From Ensifer sp. MPMI2T (GTDB lineage Bacteria > Pseudomonadota > Alphaproteobacteria > Rhizobiales > Rhizobiaceae), in the NCBI RefSeq assembly GCF_004827385.1, contig NZ_SRXN01000010.1, forward strand, positions 124,001 through 188,000: a stretch of DNA of 64,000 nt, in the 5' to 3' direction. The notes beneath the pieces are model-generated. The model worked only from the letters and a program-made list of their open reading frames with translations. It was not told where the DNA came from and did not search any database. This document shows positions 28,824-38,168 of the stretch, piece after piece; the stretch's first letter is position 1, and every line of letters starts with the position of its first letter. The position numbers and the translations under genes were made by a program.

Positions 28824-29648
28824 ATGATCAATTGGGTCCGGGTTGCCCTGTGCGGCGCGCTGCTGGTGCTTGTCTCGCTGGTATTGATGCCGGTGCAGAT
28901 CCTTTGCCTGTGGCTGGATCTGAAGCCCCGGCGGTGGCTACCGCGGCTCTGGCATCGCGTGGCATGCCTGTTGCTCGGCCTTCGCGTTCGCGTTCATGGC
29001 GAGCCCGAGCGCCGGCGCCCGTTGCTGCTCAGTGCCAATCACGTGTCCTGGAAGGATATTCTGGTTCTGTCCTCCGTGGCCGACGTCGTCTTCGTCGCCA
29101 AATCCGAGGTGAAAACCTGGCCGATCTTCGGGCTTCTCGCCCGCCTGCAGGCCTCGGTTTTCATCGAGCGCGACCAGAAGCGCACGACCGGCCATCAGGT
29201 GAACGAGATCGGCCGAAGACTTGCCGATGGAGAGATCGTCGTGCTCTTCCCGGAAGGCACGACCTCGGACGGCAACCGATTACTGGATATCAAGACGTCG
29301 CTCTTCGGCGCCGCCGCTTCTGCGGTTCCGCACTCGCCGACCGGCGTGGTCCATGTTCAGCCACTGGCCATTTCCTACACCGGTATCCACGGCATGCCGA
29401 TGGGACGTTACAATCGGCCGATTGCCGCATGGCCGGGCGACATCGGACTGCTGCCGCACCTGCTGGGCGTGCTACGGGAAGGTGCGCTCGACGTGGATGT
29501 CGATTTCGGCGAGGCGGTGGACTATGACCGCCATGCTAATCGAAAAAACGTGAGCCGTACGATTGAGCAGCGCATTCGCAGCATGCTGTCGGACCGCCTG
29601 CGGGGGCGGCCGAAGTTGGATCGGGTCGTGGCGCGGGCCGAACAATAG
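28824..29648 (+). CDS. olsA: Lyso-ornithine lipid O-acyltransferase OlsA (PlsC family)
   Basis: The 274-residue membrane-associated acyltransferase has an N-terminal membrane segment (about 7-31) and the PlsC catalytic HX4D motif NHVSWKD (H73, D78). The acceptor-binding FPEGTTSDG follows near residue 140. In S. meliloti the gene in this place, between rimI and miaB, encodes OlsA, which acylates lyso-ornithine lipid and may also act on lysophosphatidic acid. olsB, the preceding step, lies 14.5 kb upstream on the same strand. A general PlsC role remains possible on sequence alone; gene order decides for OlsA. Confidence 0.85.
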   Translation: MINWVRVALCGALLVLVSLVLMPVQILCLWLDLKPRRWLPRLWHRVACLLLGLRVRVHGEPERRRPLLLSANHVSWKDILVLSSVADVVFVAKSEVKTWPIFGLLARLQASVFIERDQKRTTGHQVNEIGRRLADGEIVVLFPEGTTSDGNRLLDIKTSLFGAAASAVPHSPTGVVHVQPLAISYTGIHGMPMGRYNRPIAAWPGDIGLLPHLLGVLREGALDVDVDFGEAVDYDRHANRKNVSRTIEQRIRSMLSDRLRGRPKLDRVVARAEQ

Positions 29649-29702
29649 CGATCTGCGCGAAAATGCTTCAACTTTGGGCCGCCATGCACTAAAGAACCGC
29701 GC

Positions 29703-31133
29703 ATGACCAAGGAAACAGCTCTTCTGTCGAAAACGCCGGTGCCGGGCGAGGTACACGCACCCTCGCGCAAAGTCTTCGTCAAGACCTACGGCTGCCAGAT
29801 GAACGTCTACGATTCCGACCGCATGTCGGATGCGCTTTCGCGCGACGGCTATGTTTCGACTGACGTTCTGGAGGAAGCCGACTTCGTCCTGCTCAACACC
29901 TGTCATATCCGCGAGAAGGCGGCTGAAAAGGTCTATTCCGAGCTTGGCCGGTTGCGCGAGCTGAAGAAGGAGAAGGCGCGCGAAGGCCGCGAAATAGTCA
30001 TCGGCGTCGCCGGCTGCGTCGCGCAGGCTGAAGGCGACGAAATCCTTCGCCGAGCACCAGCAGTCGACCTCGTCATCGGTCCGCAGACCTATCATCGCCT
30101 TCCTGAAGCGTTGAAGCGGGCGCGGGGCGGCGAGCGTGTGGTCGAGACTGACTATGCGATCGAGGACAAGTTTGAGCACTTGCCCGCGCCGGACACGGCG
30201 AAAACACGCGCCCGTGGCGTAACCGCCTTCCTTACGGTGCAGGAGGGATGCGACAAATTCTGCACCTTCTGCGTCGTGCCCTATACGCGCGGCTCGGAAG
30301 TGTCGCGACCGGTGGCTCAGATCGTCGCCGAGGCCGAAAAGCTGGTCGAAGGTGGGGTGCGCGAAATCACTTTGCTTGGGCAGAACGTCAATGCCTGGCA
30401 TGGCACCGGCCCGGATGGCCGCGACTGGGGATTGGGCGATCTTCTTGTCCGCCTTGCCGAAATCGAGGGCCTTGCGCGCCTGCGTTATACGACCAGCCAT
30501 CCGCGCGACATGGATGACAGCCTGATCGAGGCCCATCGGTCGATGGCGAAGCTCATGCCCTATCTGCATCTGCCGGTACAGTCGGGATCCGACCGCATCC
30601 TGAAGGCGATGAACCGGCGTCATACGGCCGCCGAGTATCTCGCCCTGATAGATCGCATCCGCGCGGCTCAGCCCGACCTTGCCCTATCCGGCGATTTCAT
30701 CGTAGGCTTCCCGGGTGAAACCGACGAGGACTTCGAGGATACCCTGCGTCTCGTGGAGGCGGTGGGTTATGCACAGGCATTTTCCTTCAAGTATTCGACC
30801 CGTCCCGGCACGCCGGGGGCCGAGCTCAAGGATCAGGTACCCGAGGACGTGAAGGCCAAGCGTTTGGAAAGATTGCAGACTTTGCTCATGAAGCAGCAGC
30901 GCGACTTTGCTCAAGCCTGCATCGGGCGCGAGATCGATCTGCTTCTGGAAAAACCCGGCCGCATGCCCGGCCAGCTCGTCGGTCGTTCACCTTGGCTGCA
31001 GCCAGTGAATGTTGATGCAAAAACATCGCAAATCGGTGACATTATCAAAGTACGAATCATCAAAGCAGGCTCCAATAGCCTCTTTGCCGAGATGATCCGG
31101 TCGACACCGAGAGCGAGGAGCCTAACCGCTTGA
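29703..31133 (+). CDS. miaB: tRNA-2-methylthio-N6-isopentenyladenosine37 synthase MiaB
   Basis: The 476-residue radical-SAM methylthiotransferase has three parts. The UPF0004 domain carries the cysteines of [24 protein letters not shown] and GVAGCVAQ. The radical-SAM core carries [17 protein letters not shown]. The C-terminal TRAM domain contains [11 protein letters not shown]. It adds the 2-methylthio group to i6A37 of tRNAs reading UNN codons. Its last 4 bp overlap the TTG start of phoH. Confidence 0.97.
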   Translation: MTKETALLSKTPVPGEVHAPSRKVFVKTYGCQMNVYDSDRMSDALSRDGYVSTDVLEEADFVLLNTCHIREKAAEKVYSELGRLRELKKEKAREGREIVIGVAGCVAQAEGDEILRRAPAVDLVIGPQTYHRLPEALKRARGGERVVETDYAIEDKFEHLPAPDTAKTRARGVTAFLTVQEGCDKFCTFCVVPYTRGSEVSRPVAQIVAEAEKLVEGGVREITLLGQNVNAWHGTGPDGRDWGLGDLLVRLAEIEGLARLRYTTSHPRDMDDSLIEAHRSMAKLMPYLHLPVQSGSDRILKAMNRRHTAAEYLALIDRIRAAQPDLALSGDFIVGFPGETDEDFEDTLRLVEAVGYAQAFSFKYSTRPGTPGAELKDQVPEDVKAKRLERLQTLLMKQQRDFAQACIGREIDLLLEKPGRMPGQLVGRSPWLQPVNVDAKTSQIGDIIKVRIIKAGSNSLFAEMIRSTPRARSLTA

Positions 31134-32185
31134 ACGGACACGAATTGATTTCTTCATCATCGCGCCAGTCAAAAACATCTGCGACAGACGCCAATCACTT
31201 CGTGCTTACTTTCGAGAACAACCGCTTTGCCAGCGAACTCTTCGGCCAATTCGACCAGAATCTGAAGTTGCTTGAAGAACGCCTGCGCATCGATGCGAGG
31301 CCGCGCGGAAATTCCGTTGCGATCTCGGGCGACGTGGTGGCGACAAACCAGGCGCGGCGCGCCCTCGACTATCTCTACGGAAGATTGCAAAGTGGCGGAT
31401 CGATCGATACGTCCGATGTCGAGGGAGCGATCCGTATGGCGGTCGCTGCTGACGACCAGTTGCAGTTGCCGACCATGGAGCGCAAAGCCAAACTGACGAT
31501 GGCGCAGATTTCGACGCGCAAGAAGACCATCGCTGCGCGGACGCCCATGCAGGATGCCTATATCCGCGCGATGGAGCGGGCGGAACTCGTCTTTGGCATC
31601 GGCCCGGCCGGTACCGGCAAGACCTATCTTGCGGTTGCGCATGCGGCTCAGCTGCTCGAGCGCGGCGCGGTCGATCGCATCATACTTTCGAGGCCGGCGG
31701 TCGAAGCCGGCGAGCGCCTGGGCTTCCTGCCGGGCGACATGAAGGAAAAGGTCGACCCCTATTTGAGGCCGCTCTACGACGCGCTCTACGACATGATGCC
31801 CGGCGACAAGGTCGAGCGGGCGATCACCGCGGGCGTGATCGAGATCGCACCGCTTGCTTTCATGCGTGGGCGCACGCTCGCCAATGCCGCCGTAATCCTC
31901 GACGAGGCCCAGAACACGACATCGATGCAGATGAAGATGTTCCTGACGCGTCTCGGCGAAAACGGGCGGATGATCGTCACCGGTGATCCCAGCCAGATCG
32001 ACCTGCCGCGCGGCGTCAAGTCGGGCCTCGTGGAGGCGCTGCAGATCCTCCACGGCGTGGAAGGCGTTTCGGTCATCCGCTTCAAAGATGCCGATGTCGT
32101 CCGCCATCCGATGGTGGCGAGGATCGTCAGGGCCTATGAAGCCCACACCGCGGTTCACGACGAGAGCGAGCAGAGCGATCGTTAG
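31130..32185 (+). CDS. phoH: PhoH-like ATPase (YbeZ type)
   Basis: The 351-residue protein has an N-terminal RNA-binding-like domain (about 20-125) and a PhoH P-loop ATPase with Walker [12 protein letters not shown] and Walker [10 protein letters not shown]. In the YbeZ group it works with YbeY, encoded just downstream, in rRNA processing. TTG 31130 overlaps the miaB stop (CTTGAAC), pointing to translational coupling; no nearer ATG fits the family start. The miaB-phoH-ybeY-corC-lnt order is widely conserved. Confidence 0.92.
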   Translation: MNGHELISSSSRQSKTSATDANHFVLTFENNRFASELFGQFDQNLKLLEERLRIDARPRGNSVAISGDVVATNQARRALDYLYGRLQSGGSIDTSDVEGAIRMAVAADDQLQLPTMERKAKLTMAQISTRKKTIAARTPMQDAYIRAMERAELVFGIGPAGTGKTYLAVAHAAQLLERGAVDRIILSRPAVEAGERLGFLPGDMKEKVDPYLRPLYDALYDMMPGDKVERAITAGVIEIAPLAFMRGRTLANAAVILDEAQNTTSMQMKMFLTRLGENGRMIVTGDPSQIDLPRGVKSGLVEALQILHGVEGVSVIRFKDADVVRHPMVARIVRAYEAHTAVHDESEQSDR

Positions 32186-32243
32186 TCCCTATTCATCGCG
32201 TGATTTGCCCGAAAACCAGTTTCCACTTTTCGGATCACGCTGT

Positions 32244-32298
32244 AGAGCGGGATGAGGAAAAGTGTATGCGGTTTTCCACCCGCATCCCGCTCTTTTTT
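32244..32298 (+). terminator. Repeat-derived hairpin terminator after phoH
   Basis: The arms AGAGCGGGATG (32244-32254) and CATCCCGCTCT (32283-32293) pair, and T6 follows. The inner part GAGGAAAAGTGTATGCGGTTTTCC is related to a second copy at 40004-40050, so a dispersed repeat appears to provide the terminator. Confidence 0.7.
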
Positions 32299-32319
32299 GT
32301 TGGAATCAATCACGTTTAT

Positions 32320-32346
32320 GATTTTGGGTCGAATCGACCCAAAATC
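32320..32346. repeat. Perfect 27-bp palindrome, dispersed
   Basis: The left arm GATTTTGGGTCGA, a central A and the exact reverse complement lie 31 bp before ybeY. A near-identical palindrome lies at 58162-58187; both share flanking ATCATCGTGA on the right and CGTTTATG/CGTTTGTG on the left. Confidence 0.9.
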
Positions 32347-32376
32347 ATCGTGATCTAACGGCGGTTCGTTGCAACC

Positions 32377-32883
32377 ATGACGGCTTTGGATATTCAGATC
32401 AGCGTCGAGGAGGGCGATTGGCCATCGGAAGATGAGCTGCAATCCTTCGCGGCACGCGTTCTCGAGGCGGCGACCGATTTCCTCGTGCGCGAGGAAAAGC
32501 AGCCTTTTCCGCCGGACGCGCCGGAAGTCTCTCTGGTCTTCACCGACGATGCCTCGATGCGGGCGATCAACGCGGAATGGCGAAACCAGGACAAACCGAC
32601 CAATGTGCTGTCTTTCCCGGCCTTTCCCGTGACTCCGGGCAAAATGCCGGGACCGATGCTCGGCGATATCATCGTTGCCTATGAAACGCTGAAGCGCGAG
32701 GCGGCCGAGATGGAGAAGCCGTTTGACGCGCATCTGATGCATCTTCTCGTGCATGGATTCCTCCATCTTTTCGGGTATGATCACCTGGAAGACGATGAGG
32801 CGGAAAGAATGGAAGGCCTGGAGACTCGCATTTTGGCGCGTCTTGGCCTATCTGATCCCTACGGGGACCGGTCCCCGGATTAA
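32377..32883 (+). CDS. ybeY: Endoribonuclease YbeY
   Basis: The 168-residue metalloprotein carries the UPF0054 zinc motif LLVHGFLHLFGYDH (three histidines) and the segment EWRNQDKPTNVLSFP. YbeY matures 16S rRNA and takes part in ribosome quality control; in S. meliloti its homologue is also linked to small-RNA regulation. It lies between phoH and corC, its standard place, with a 12-bp gap to corC. The 191-bp gap before it holds two repeat elements, so it may have its own promoter. Confidence 0.96.
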   Translation: MTALDIQISVEEGDWPSEDELQSFAARVLEAATDFLVREEKQPFPPDAPEVSLVFTDDASMRAINAEWRNQDKPTNVLSFPAFPVTPGKMPGPMLGDIIVAYETLKREAAEMEKPFDAHLMHLLVHGFLHLFGYDHLEDDEAERMEGLETRILARLGLSDPYGDRSPD

Positions 32884-32895
32884 CAGTTTGGAACG

Positions 32896-34044
32896 ATGAG
32901 CGACACCAACACACAGCCGGCCGCCGTTGCGGCCGAGGAAGCGGAAGCTTCCGGAGAGGCCGAGGCGGGCAGTAGTAGCACCGCCGCTCCCCGACAGGAG
33001 AGCAGCAAATCCACCACCTCCTTCTGGAGCCGTGCCGCACGCCTTCTGCGCGGGGCGAGTCCATCGAGCTTGCGTGAAGATCTCGCCGATGCTCTGATGA
33101 CGGATGCGGACAGCAACGCTGGGTTCTCGCCCGAAGAGCGGGCAATGCTCAACAACATCCTGCGTTTCCGCGAGGTTCGCGTCGAGGACGTGATGGTGCC
33201 GCGCGCCGATATCGAGGCCGTGGACCAGAGCATCACGATCGGCGAGCTCATGGTCATTTTCGAGGAGTCCGGACGCTCGCGCATGCCGGTCTATAACGAG
33301 GGCCTGGATGACCCGCGCGGCATGGTGCATATCCGCGACCTGCTTGCCTATGTCACCAAGCAGGCCCGCAACCGGCGCCGCAACGGCAAGGCACAGCCTA
33401 CGGCCCCGGCCGGCGCGGAAAAGATGCCGCGCCAGCAAAGGGCGGGTTTCGATCTCTCGCGCGTCGATCTTGGCAAGACCGTGGAAGAGGCCGGCATCGT
33501 TCGCCAGGTCCTTTTCGTGCCGCCCTCCATGCTGGCCTCGGACCTGATGCAGCGGATGCAGGCGGCGCGCATCCAAATGGCCCTCGTCATCGATGAATAC
33601 GGCGGCACGGACGGTCTCGTGTCGCTGGAGGACATCGTCGAGATGGTCGTCGGCGATATCGAGGACGAGCATGATGATGAGGAGGTCATGTTCGCGCGCA
33701 GCTCGGATGACGTCTTCGTCGCCGATGCCCGTGTCGAACTCGAAGAGATCGCCGGAGCGATCGGCCCGGATTTCGACGTGCGCGAGCAGCTTGAGGACGT
33801 CGACACGCTCGGCGGACTGGTTTTCGCTTCGCTCGGACGCATTCCGGTTCGCGGCGAGGTGGTCCAGGCCATTCCCGGTTTTGAGTTTCAGATCCTTGAT
33901 GCCGACCCGCGGCGCGTCAAACGGGTCCGCATCATGCGCAAGCGCCCGCTCACCCGTCGCCGGGTGCTGAAGCCGGAGCGGGAGTCGCCCGCCGGCCGCG
34001 ACACCGATGTCGGCGGCGGACCACAGCCGACATCCGAACAATAG
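32896..34044 (+). CDS. CBS-domain CorC/HlyC-family protein
   Basis: The 382-residue protein has an acidic, low-complexity N-terminus (about 1-35), two CBS domains (about 95-240, with VEDVMVPRADIEAVDQ and the DEYGGTDGLVSLEDIVE signature) and a C-terminal CorC_HlyC (transporter-associated) domain with TLGGLVFASLGRIPVRGE. This is the soluble CorC form (no DUF21 membrane domain). Relatives affect magnesium/cobalt export or sit in the ybeZ-ybeY-ybeX-lnt cluster; YbeX is the closest functional parallel by context. About 20 residues between the CBS domains (NRRRNGKAQPTAPAG) are an insertion. Confidence 0.88.
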   Translation: MSDTNTQPAAVAAEEAEASGEAEAGSSSTAAPRQESSKSTTSFWSRAARLLRGASPSSLREDLADALMTDADSNAGFSPEERAMLNNILRFREVRVEDVMVPRADIEAVDQSITIGELMVIFEESGRSRMPVYNEGLDDPRGMVHIRDLLAYVTKQARNRRRNGKAQPTAPAGAEKMPRQQRAGFDLSRVDLGKTVEEAGIVRQVLFVPPSMLASDLMQRMQAARIQMALVIDEYGGTDGLVSLEDIVEMVVGDIEDEHDDEEVMFARSSDDVFVADARVELEEIAGAIGPDFDVREQLEDVDTLGGLVFASLGRIPVRGEVVQAIPGFEFQILDADPRRVKRVRIMRKRPLTRRRVLKPERESPAGRDTDVGGGPQPTSEQ

Positions 34045-34118
34045 CCCGTTCCGGCGGCCGTCTTTCCTGGAGCTTCCAGAAAAGCATGCGGCGAGATTAC
34101 GTAGTTTCAAAGAGTTAG

Positions 34119-34153
34119 ATCGTTTCATTGTTCCAGCGAAACCGTGAAACGAT
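34119..34153. repeat. Short inverted repeat before lnt
   Basis: ATCGTTTCA (34119-34127) and TGAAACGAT (34145-34153) flank GTTCCAGCGAAACCG. It lies in the 267-bp gap between the corC-like gene and lnt. The rest of that gap holds no recognised gene; an in-frame ATG at 34144 is unlikely to be the lnt start. Confidence 0.5.
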
Positions 34154-34311
34154 TTGGCGCAGAACCTCTTCCGATTCCTTGCGCGACGCCATGCTGTGCA
34201 ACGTATGCGATCGGGACAAGCAGCCGCTTTTTTGGAAGACTGCCGCGGAATGATTCGGTCGTTTTTCCCGCCGCAGGGTCGAGCCGCGATCCTGCGTCTA
34301 TTGGAGGCTGT

Positions 34312-35907
34312 ATGACAAGGCTGGCAGGCAGGATTATGCTCCTCTCCAGGGTGTCGCGGGTATTTTTGGCCTTCCTCGCGGGGCTCTTGGCCGTTCTCAC
34401 CCAGCCGCCCTTCGGCATCTTCGCGGCAGCTTTCGTCTCGTTTCCTGTCCTCGTCTGGCTGATCGATGGCGCGCCGGGGGATCCTGAAAAAGGCCGGCTC
34501 GCAAGGCTTTGGCCGGCGTTGTCGATCGGCTGGAGCTTCGGCTTCGGCTACTTCCTTGGCGGCCTCTGGTGGCTTGGCAACGCCTTGCTGATCGAGGCGG
34601 ATCTTTTTGCCTGGGCGCTGCCGCTCGCCGTTGTCGGCCTGCCCGCCTTTCTCGCGCTCTTTTACGCCCTCGCAGTGGCACTCGCGCGCTGTATCTGGTC
34701 CGATGGCCTGGGCAGGATCGCCGCCCTTGCATTCGGCTTCGGCATCGCTGAGTGGCTCCGCGGCTTTCTGTTCACTGGCTTTCCCTGGAATGCCATCGGC
34801 TACGCCTTGATGCCGATGCCGCTGATGATGCAGTCGGCGAGCGTCGTGAATCTTGCAACGATCAACATGCTCGCCGTCTTCGTCTTTGCGGCACCTGCCC
34901 TCATAGCAACCGGGAAGGGCGCGCGTGCGGGCCTCGCAATTGCGGTCGTGCTCTTTGGCGCGCATCTGGCGTTCGGCTTCTATCGCCTTGCCCAGCCGGC
35001 ACCCCGACCGCTGGCGCCTGAGTTGACGGTGCGCCTGGTTCAGCCGGTGGTCGACCAAGCGAAAAAGCTCGATGACCGTGAACGGTCGTCGGTCTTCGAG
35101 GAGCACCTTGCACTCACGACGGCACCGGCCAAGGACGGCGGAAAGCGTCCGGACATCGTTGTTTGGCCGGAAACGTCGATCCCGTTCATACTTACCGACA
35201 ACCCGGACGCGCTGGCCCGCATCGCGGAGGTCTTGGACGATGGGCAGGTCCTCATTGCCGGTGCCGTGCGCGTCGAGGATGCGGGCGCCGGCCTGCCGCG
35301 GCGTTTTTACAACTCGATTTATGTTATCGACGATCGCGGCCAGATCGTCGGTGCGGCAGACAAGGTCCACCTTGTCCCCTTCGGCGAATATCTGCCGTTC
35401 GAGGATGTTCTTACCTCCTGGGGGCTAAGCGCTGTCGCCGCCTCGATGCCCGGCGGCTTTTCGCCTGCCCAGAGCCGTGCGCTTCTTACCCTGCCGGGCG
35501 GCAAGACGGCCTATCCGCTGATCTGCTATGAAGCGATCTTCCCCGACGAGATCGATGGCAACGGTGCTTTGGCCGATTTCCTGCTCAACATCACCAACGA
35601 CGCCTGGTTCGGCGACACACCCGGTCCGCGCCAGCATTTTCACCAAGCGCAGTTGCGCGCAGTCGAGACCGGAACGCCGATGATCCGGGCAGCCAACAGC
35701 GGTATATCAGCAATTGTTGATACACGTGGTGTTTTAGTGGTAGGATTGGGGTACAATTACAAGGGGGTTACAGACACAATTCTGCCGGGAAAAATGCTTA
35801 GCATAACCAATACCGCCACGCGCGGCCGTATTTTCTGGTTAACAGCCGGAATACTCTTTTTGGTTGCGGCGTTTTCGCGTATTGGTTTCAATATTAGGAA
35901 GAATTGA
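34312..35907 (+). CDS. lnt: Apolipoprotein N-acyltransferase Lnt
   Basis: The 531-residue protein has about six to seven membrane segments and a periplasmic nitrilase-like domain with the catalytic triad E287 (VVWPETSIPF), K351 (GAADKVHLVPFGEYLPF) and C405 (YPLICYEAIFPDE). It adds the third acyl chain to lipoproteins after Lgt and LspA (lspA is at 10.4 kb). ATG 34312 has TTGGAGGCTGT directly upstream; an in-frame ATG at 34144 would add 56 residues without membrane or family features. It is the end of the miaB-phoH-ybeY-corC-lnt series, followed after 146 bp by the PraR-like gene. Confidence 0.95.
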   Translation: MTRLAGRIMLLSRVSRVFLAFLAGLLAVLTQPPFGIFAAAFVSFPVLVWLIDGAPGDPEKGRLARLWPALSIGWSFGFGYFLGGLWWLGNALLIEADLFAWALPLAVVGLPAFLALFYALAVALARCIWSDGLGRIAALAFGFGIAEWLRGFLFTGFPWNAIGYALMPMPLMMQSASVVNLATINMLAVFVFAAPALIATGKGARAGLAIAVVLFGAHLAFGFYRLAQPAPRPLAPELTVRLVQPVVDQAKKLDDRERSSVFEEHLALTTAPAKDGGKRPDIVVWPETSIPFILTDNPDALARIAEVLDDGQVLIAGAVRVEDAGAGLPRRFYNSIYVIDDRGQIVGAADKVHLVPFGEYLPFEDVLTSWGLSAVAASMPGGFSPAQSRALLTLPGGKTAYPLICYEAIFPDEIDGNGALADFLLNITNDAWFGDTPGPRQHFHQAQLRAVETGTPMIRAANSGISAIVDTRGVLVVGLGYNYKGVTDTILPGKMLSITNTATRGRIFWLTAGILFLVAAFSRIGFNIRKN

Positions 35908-36053
35908 CCAAAAACCCCTAAAATTGCATAGTGGCCGAATCCCTCAACCTTCACCCACGGGTGGGGCTCTTGGTTGCCGGTAAGGTTGCGACAGAGCGAT
36001 CTGCGCGATGCCAGGTTGCGGGCACCCGAAACAGCGTGTTTAGGAACGCGGAC

Positions 36054-36473
36054 ATGATTGAAAACAAGAAGAAGCCGAACCCGATCGACATCCATGTCGG
36101 GAGCAGGATTCGCCTCCGCCGGACGATGCTGGGCATGAGCCAGGAAAAGCTCGGCGAAGCCCTGGGGATCACCTTCCAGCAGATCCAGAAATACGAGAAG
36201 GGAACGAACCGCGTCGGCGCGAGCCGGTTGCAGAATATTTCTGCTATTCTCAACGTCCCGGTGTCGTTCTTCTTCGAGGATGCTCCGGGGGAAGGGGCCG
36301 GCGGCGCATCCGGCATGGCTGAAGCCTCCAGCTCCAACTACGTGGTCGATTTCCTGTCCTCCTCCGAAGGACTTCAGCTCAACCGTGCCTTCGTCAAGAT
36401 TTCCGACCCGAAGGTGCGCCGGAAGTTGGTGGATCTGGTAAAGGCATTGGCCGCCGAGGCTGAAGCCGAATAA
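36054..36473 (+). CDS. XRE-family regulator, PraR/PhrR-like
   Basis: The 139-residue protein has a Cro/C1-type helix-turn-helix near residues 14-75 (SRIRLRRTMLGMSQEKLGEAL, FQQIQKYEKGTNRVGASRL) and an alphaproteobacterial tail with VVDFLSSSEGLQLNRAF. It closely resembles the PraR/PhrR group of rhizobia, which in Azorhizobium and Rhizobium leguminosarum affects symbiosis, quorum sensing and attachment; several paralogues exist per genome. The position between lnt and metK agrees with that group as I recall it. ATG 36054 is chosen because the domain begins shortly after it. Confidence 0.88.
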   Translation: MIENKKKPNPIDIHVGSRIRLRRTMLGMSQEKLGEALGITFQQIQKYEKGTNRVGASRLQNISAILNVPVSFFFEDAPGEGAGGASGMAEASSSNYVVDFLSSSEGLQLNRAFVKISDPKVRRKLVDLVKALAAEAEAE

Positions 36474-36500
36474 TCAGGGCGGTTTACCGATCACAAAAAC

Positions 36501-36526
36501 AAAGCGGCCTGAGTGCCGCTTTTTTT
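36501..36526 (+). terminator. Rho-independent terminator after the PraR-like gene
   Basis: AAAGCGGC (36501-36508), a six-base loop, GCCGCTTT (36515-36522) and a run of seven T residues. It is 28 bp past the stop codon. Confidence 0.92.
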
Positions 36527-36561
36527 GCGCTTCACTGCGCCCGTACGAGATGCACGAACGA

Positions 36562-36606
36562 CGCTGTAGCACCCTTAAATCGCGTACGATTTAGGGAAAC
36601 TGCACG
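36562..36606. repeat. RIME-like remnant upstream of metK
   Basis: GCTGTAGCACCCTTAAATCG and CGATTTAGGGAAACTGCACG form an imperfect palindrome similar to the left half of the RIME copies at 43673 and 57118. The right half is absent. Confidence 0.45.
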
Positions 36607-36628
36607 TGGAGATTTCAGGTGGCAATAT

Positions 36629-36652
36629 CGATATAAAGATATATTTATGTCG
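36629..36652. promoter_or_regulatory. 24-bp near-perfect palindrome, candidate operator of metK
   Basis: The sequence begins CGATATAAAGAT and ends ATATTTATGTCG. Twenty of 24 positions agree with the reverse complement. It lies 74 bp before the metK ATG. Palindromes of this ATAAAGATAT kind are, as I recall, bound by SahR (ArsR-type, S-adenosylhomocysteine responsive) at methionine-cycle genes of alphaproteobacteria; that assignment is inference. Confidence 0.6.
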
Positions 36653-36725
36653 TTGTTCGCTTGTTTTTCGGCGGCAAAACCACTAACACGTTCGCACCGC
36701 TTCTTTCATTGAGGGGACTTCCCGC

Positions 36726-38009
36726 ATGCGCGCAAACTACCTGTTCACGAGTGAATCCGTAGCCGAAGGTCATCCGGACAAAGTGTGTGACCGTATTTCC
36801 GACGAGATCGTCGATCTGGTCTACCGCGAGGCGGCGAAGACGGGCGTCGATCCCTGGGGTGTGCGCATTGCCTGTGAGACGCTGGCAACGACGAACCGTG
36901 TCGTCATCGCCGGCGAAGTCCGCCTGCCGCCGAGCCTCCTGAAGAAGGACAAGAACGGCAACGAAGTCATCAACCCGTCGAAGTTCAAGTCCGCCGCCCG
37001 CAAGGCGATCCGCGATATCGGCTATGAGCAGGACGGTTTCCACTGGAAGACGGCGAAGATCGACGTGCTCTTGCACTTCCAATCGGCGCACATCGCGCAA
37101 GGCGTCGACAACGCTTCGGACAAGCAGGGCGAGGAAGGTGCCGGCGACCAGGGCATCATGTTCGGCTATGCCTGCCGCGAGACGGCCGAATTGATGCCGG
37201 CGCCGCTCTACTATTCGCACCGCATCCTGCAGACGCTCGCTGCTGCCCGCAAGAAGGGCGAAGGCGAAGTCGCCAAGCTCGGCCCCGACGCGAAGAGCCA
37301 GGTGACCGTGCGCTATGTCGATGGCAAGCCGGCCGAAGTCACCTCGATCGTGCTTTCGACGCAGCATCTCGATGAGAGCTGGGATTCCGCCAAGGTCCGC
37401 TCCGTCGTCGAACCCTACATCCGCGAAGCGCTTTCCGATCTGAAGATCTCCGACGATTGCACCTGGTACATCAATCCGACCGGCAAGTTCGTCATCGGCG
37501 GACCTGACGGCGACGCTGGCCTCACCGGCCGCAAGATCATCGTCGACACCTATGGTGGCGCAGCCCCGCATGGCGGCGGTGCCTTCTCAGGCAAGGATAC
37601 GACCAAGGTCGACCGCTCGGCGGCTTACGCCGCCCGCTACTTGGCGAAGAACGTGGTTGCCGCCGGCCTCTCCGACCGCTGCACGATCCAGCTCTCCTAT
37701 GCGATCGGTGTCGCCCAGCCGCTGTCGATCTATGTCGATCTGCACGGCACCGGCAAGGTCACGGAAGACCAGGTCGAAAATGCCATCCGCAAGACGATGG
37801 ATCTTTCGCCGACGGGCATCCGCCGTCACCTCGACCTCAACAAGCCGATCTATGCCAAGACCGCCGCTTACGGCCATTTCGGCCGCAAGGCCGGCCGCGA
37901 TGGTTCGTTCTCCTGGGAGAAGCTCGATCTGGTCAAGCCGCTCAAGGAAGCGATCGAGCTTGATGCGGCTGCCTACTCCGAACCGAGGGCATCCGGCCGC
38001 GCTGCCTGA
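36726..38009 (+). CDS. metK: S-adenosylmethionine synthetase
   Basis: The 427-residue MetK carries [18 protein letters not shown], the hexapeptide [12 protein letters not shown] and the P-loop-like [19 protein letters not shown]. It makes SAM from methionine and ATP. It is about 40 residues longer than E. coli MetK owing to insertions (for example [23 protein letters not shown]), as in other rhizobia. A palindromic operator candidate lies 74 bp upstream and no SAM riboswitch was found. trmB, a SAM-using enzyme gene, follows after 159 bp. Confidence 0.98.
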   Translation: MRANYLFTSESVAEGHPDKVCDRISDEIVDLVYREAAKTGVDPWGVRIACETLATTNRVVIAGEVRLPPSLLKKDKNGNEVINPSKFKSAARKAIRDIGYEQDGFHWKTAKIDVLLHFQSAHIAQGVDNASDKQGEEGAGDQGIMFGYACRETAELMPAPLYYSHRILQTLAAARKKGEGEVAKLGPDAKSQVTVRYVDGKPAEVTSIVLSTQHLDESWDSAKVRSVVEPYIREALSDLKISDDCTWYINPTGKFVIGGPDGDAGLTGRKIIVDTYGGAAPHGGGAFSGKDTTKVDRSAAYAARYLAKNVVAAGLSDRCTIQLSYAIGVAQPLSIYVDLHGTGKVTEDQVENAIRKTMDLSPTGIRRHLDLNKPIYAKTAAYGHFGRKAGRDGSFSWEKLDLVKPLKEAIELDAAAYSEPRASGRAA

Positions 38010-38168
38010 CGCCGCTGTTGACGGTGCATCTACAGCGCCGCGAAGCCATGGGGCGTTGAAAAATATTGCAATGGGCCGGTGCGTTGCTATTCAGGCGCAC
38101 CACATTGCGGGATCAAGAGCGGATGCTCCCGGTGGAGTGTCCGCTTTGCTGTTTGAAGGAAGATCGTG

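Noticed and set aside
34144-34311. Longer lnt starting at 34144
   Set aside because: The extra 56 residues lack membrane or family features and the strong ribosome binding site precedes 34312.
36474-36725. SAM riboswitch before metK
   Set aside because: GTGGAGATTT at about 36606 loosely resembles the start of SAM-II, but the partner CCAC helix and the pseudoknot bases are missing.
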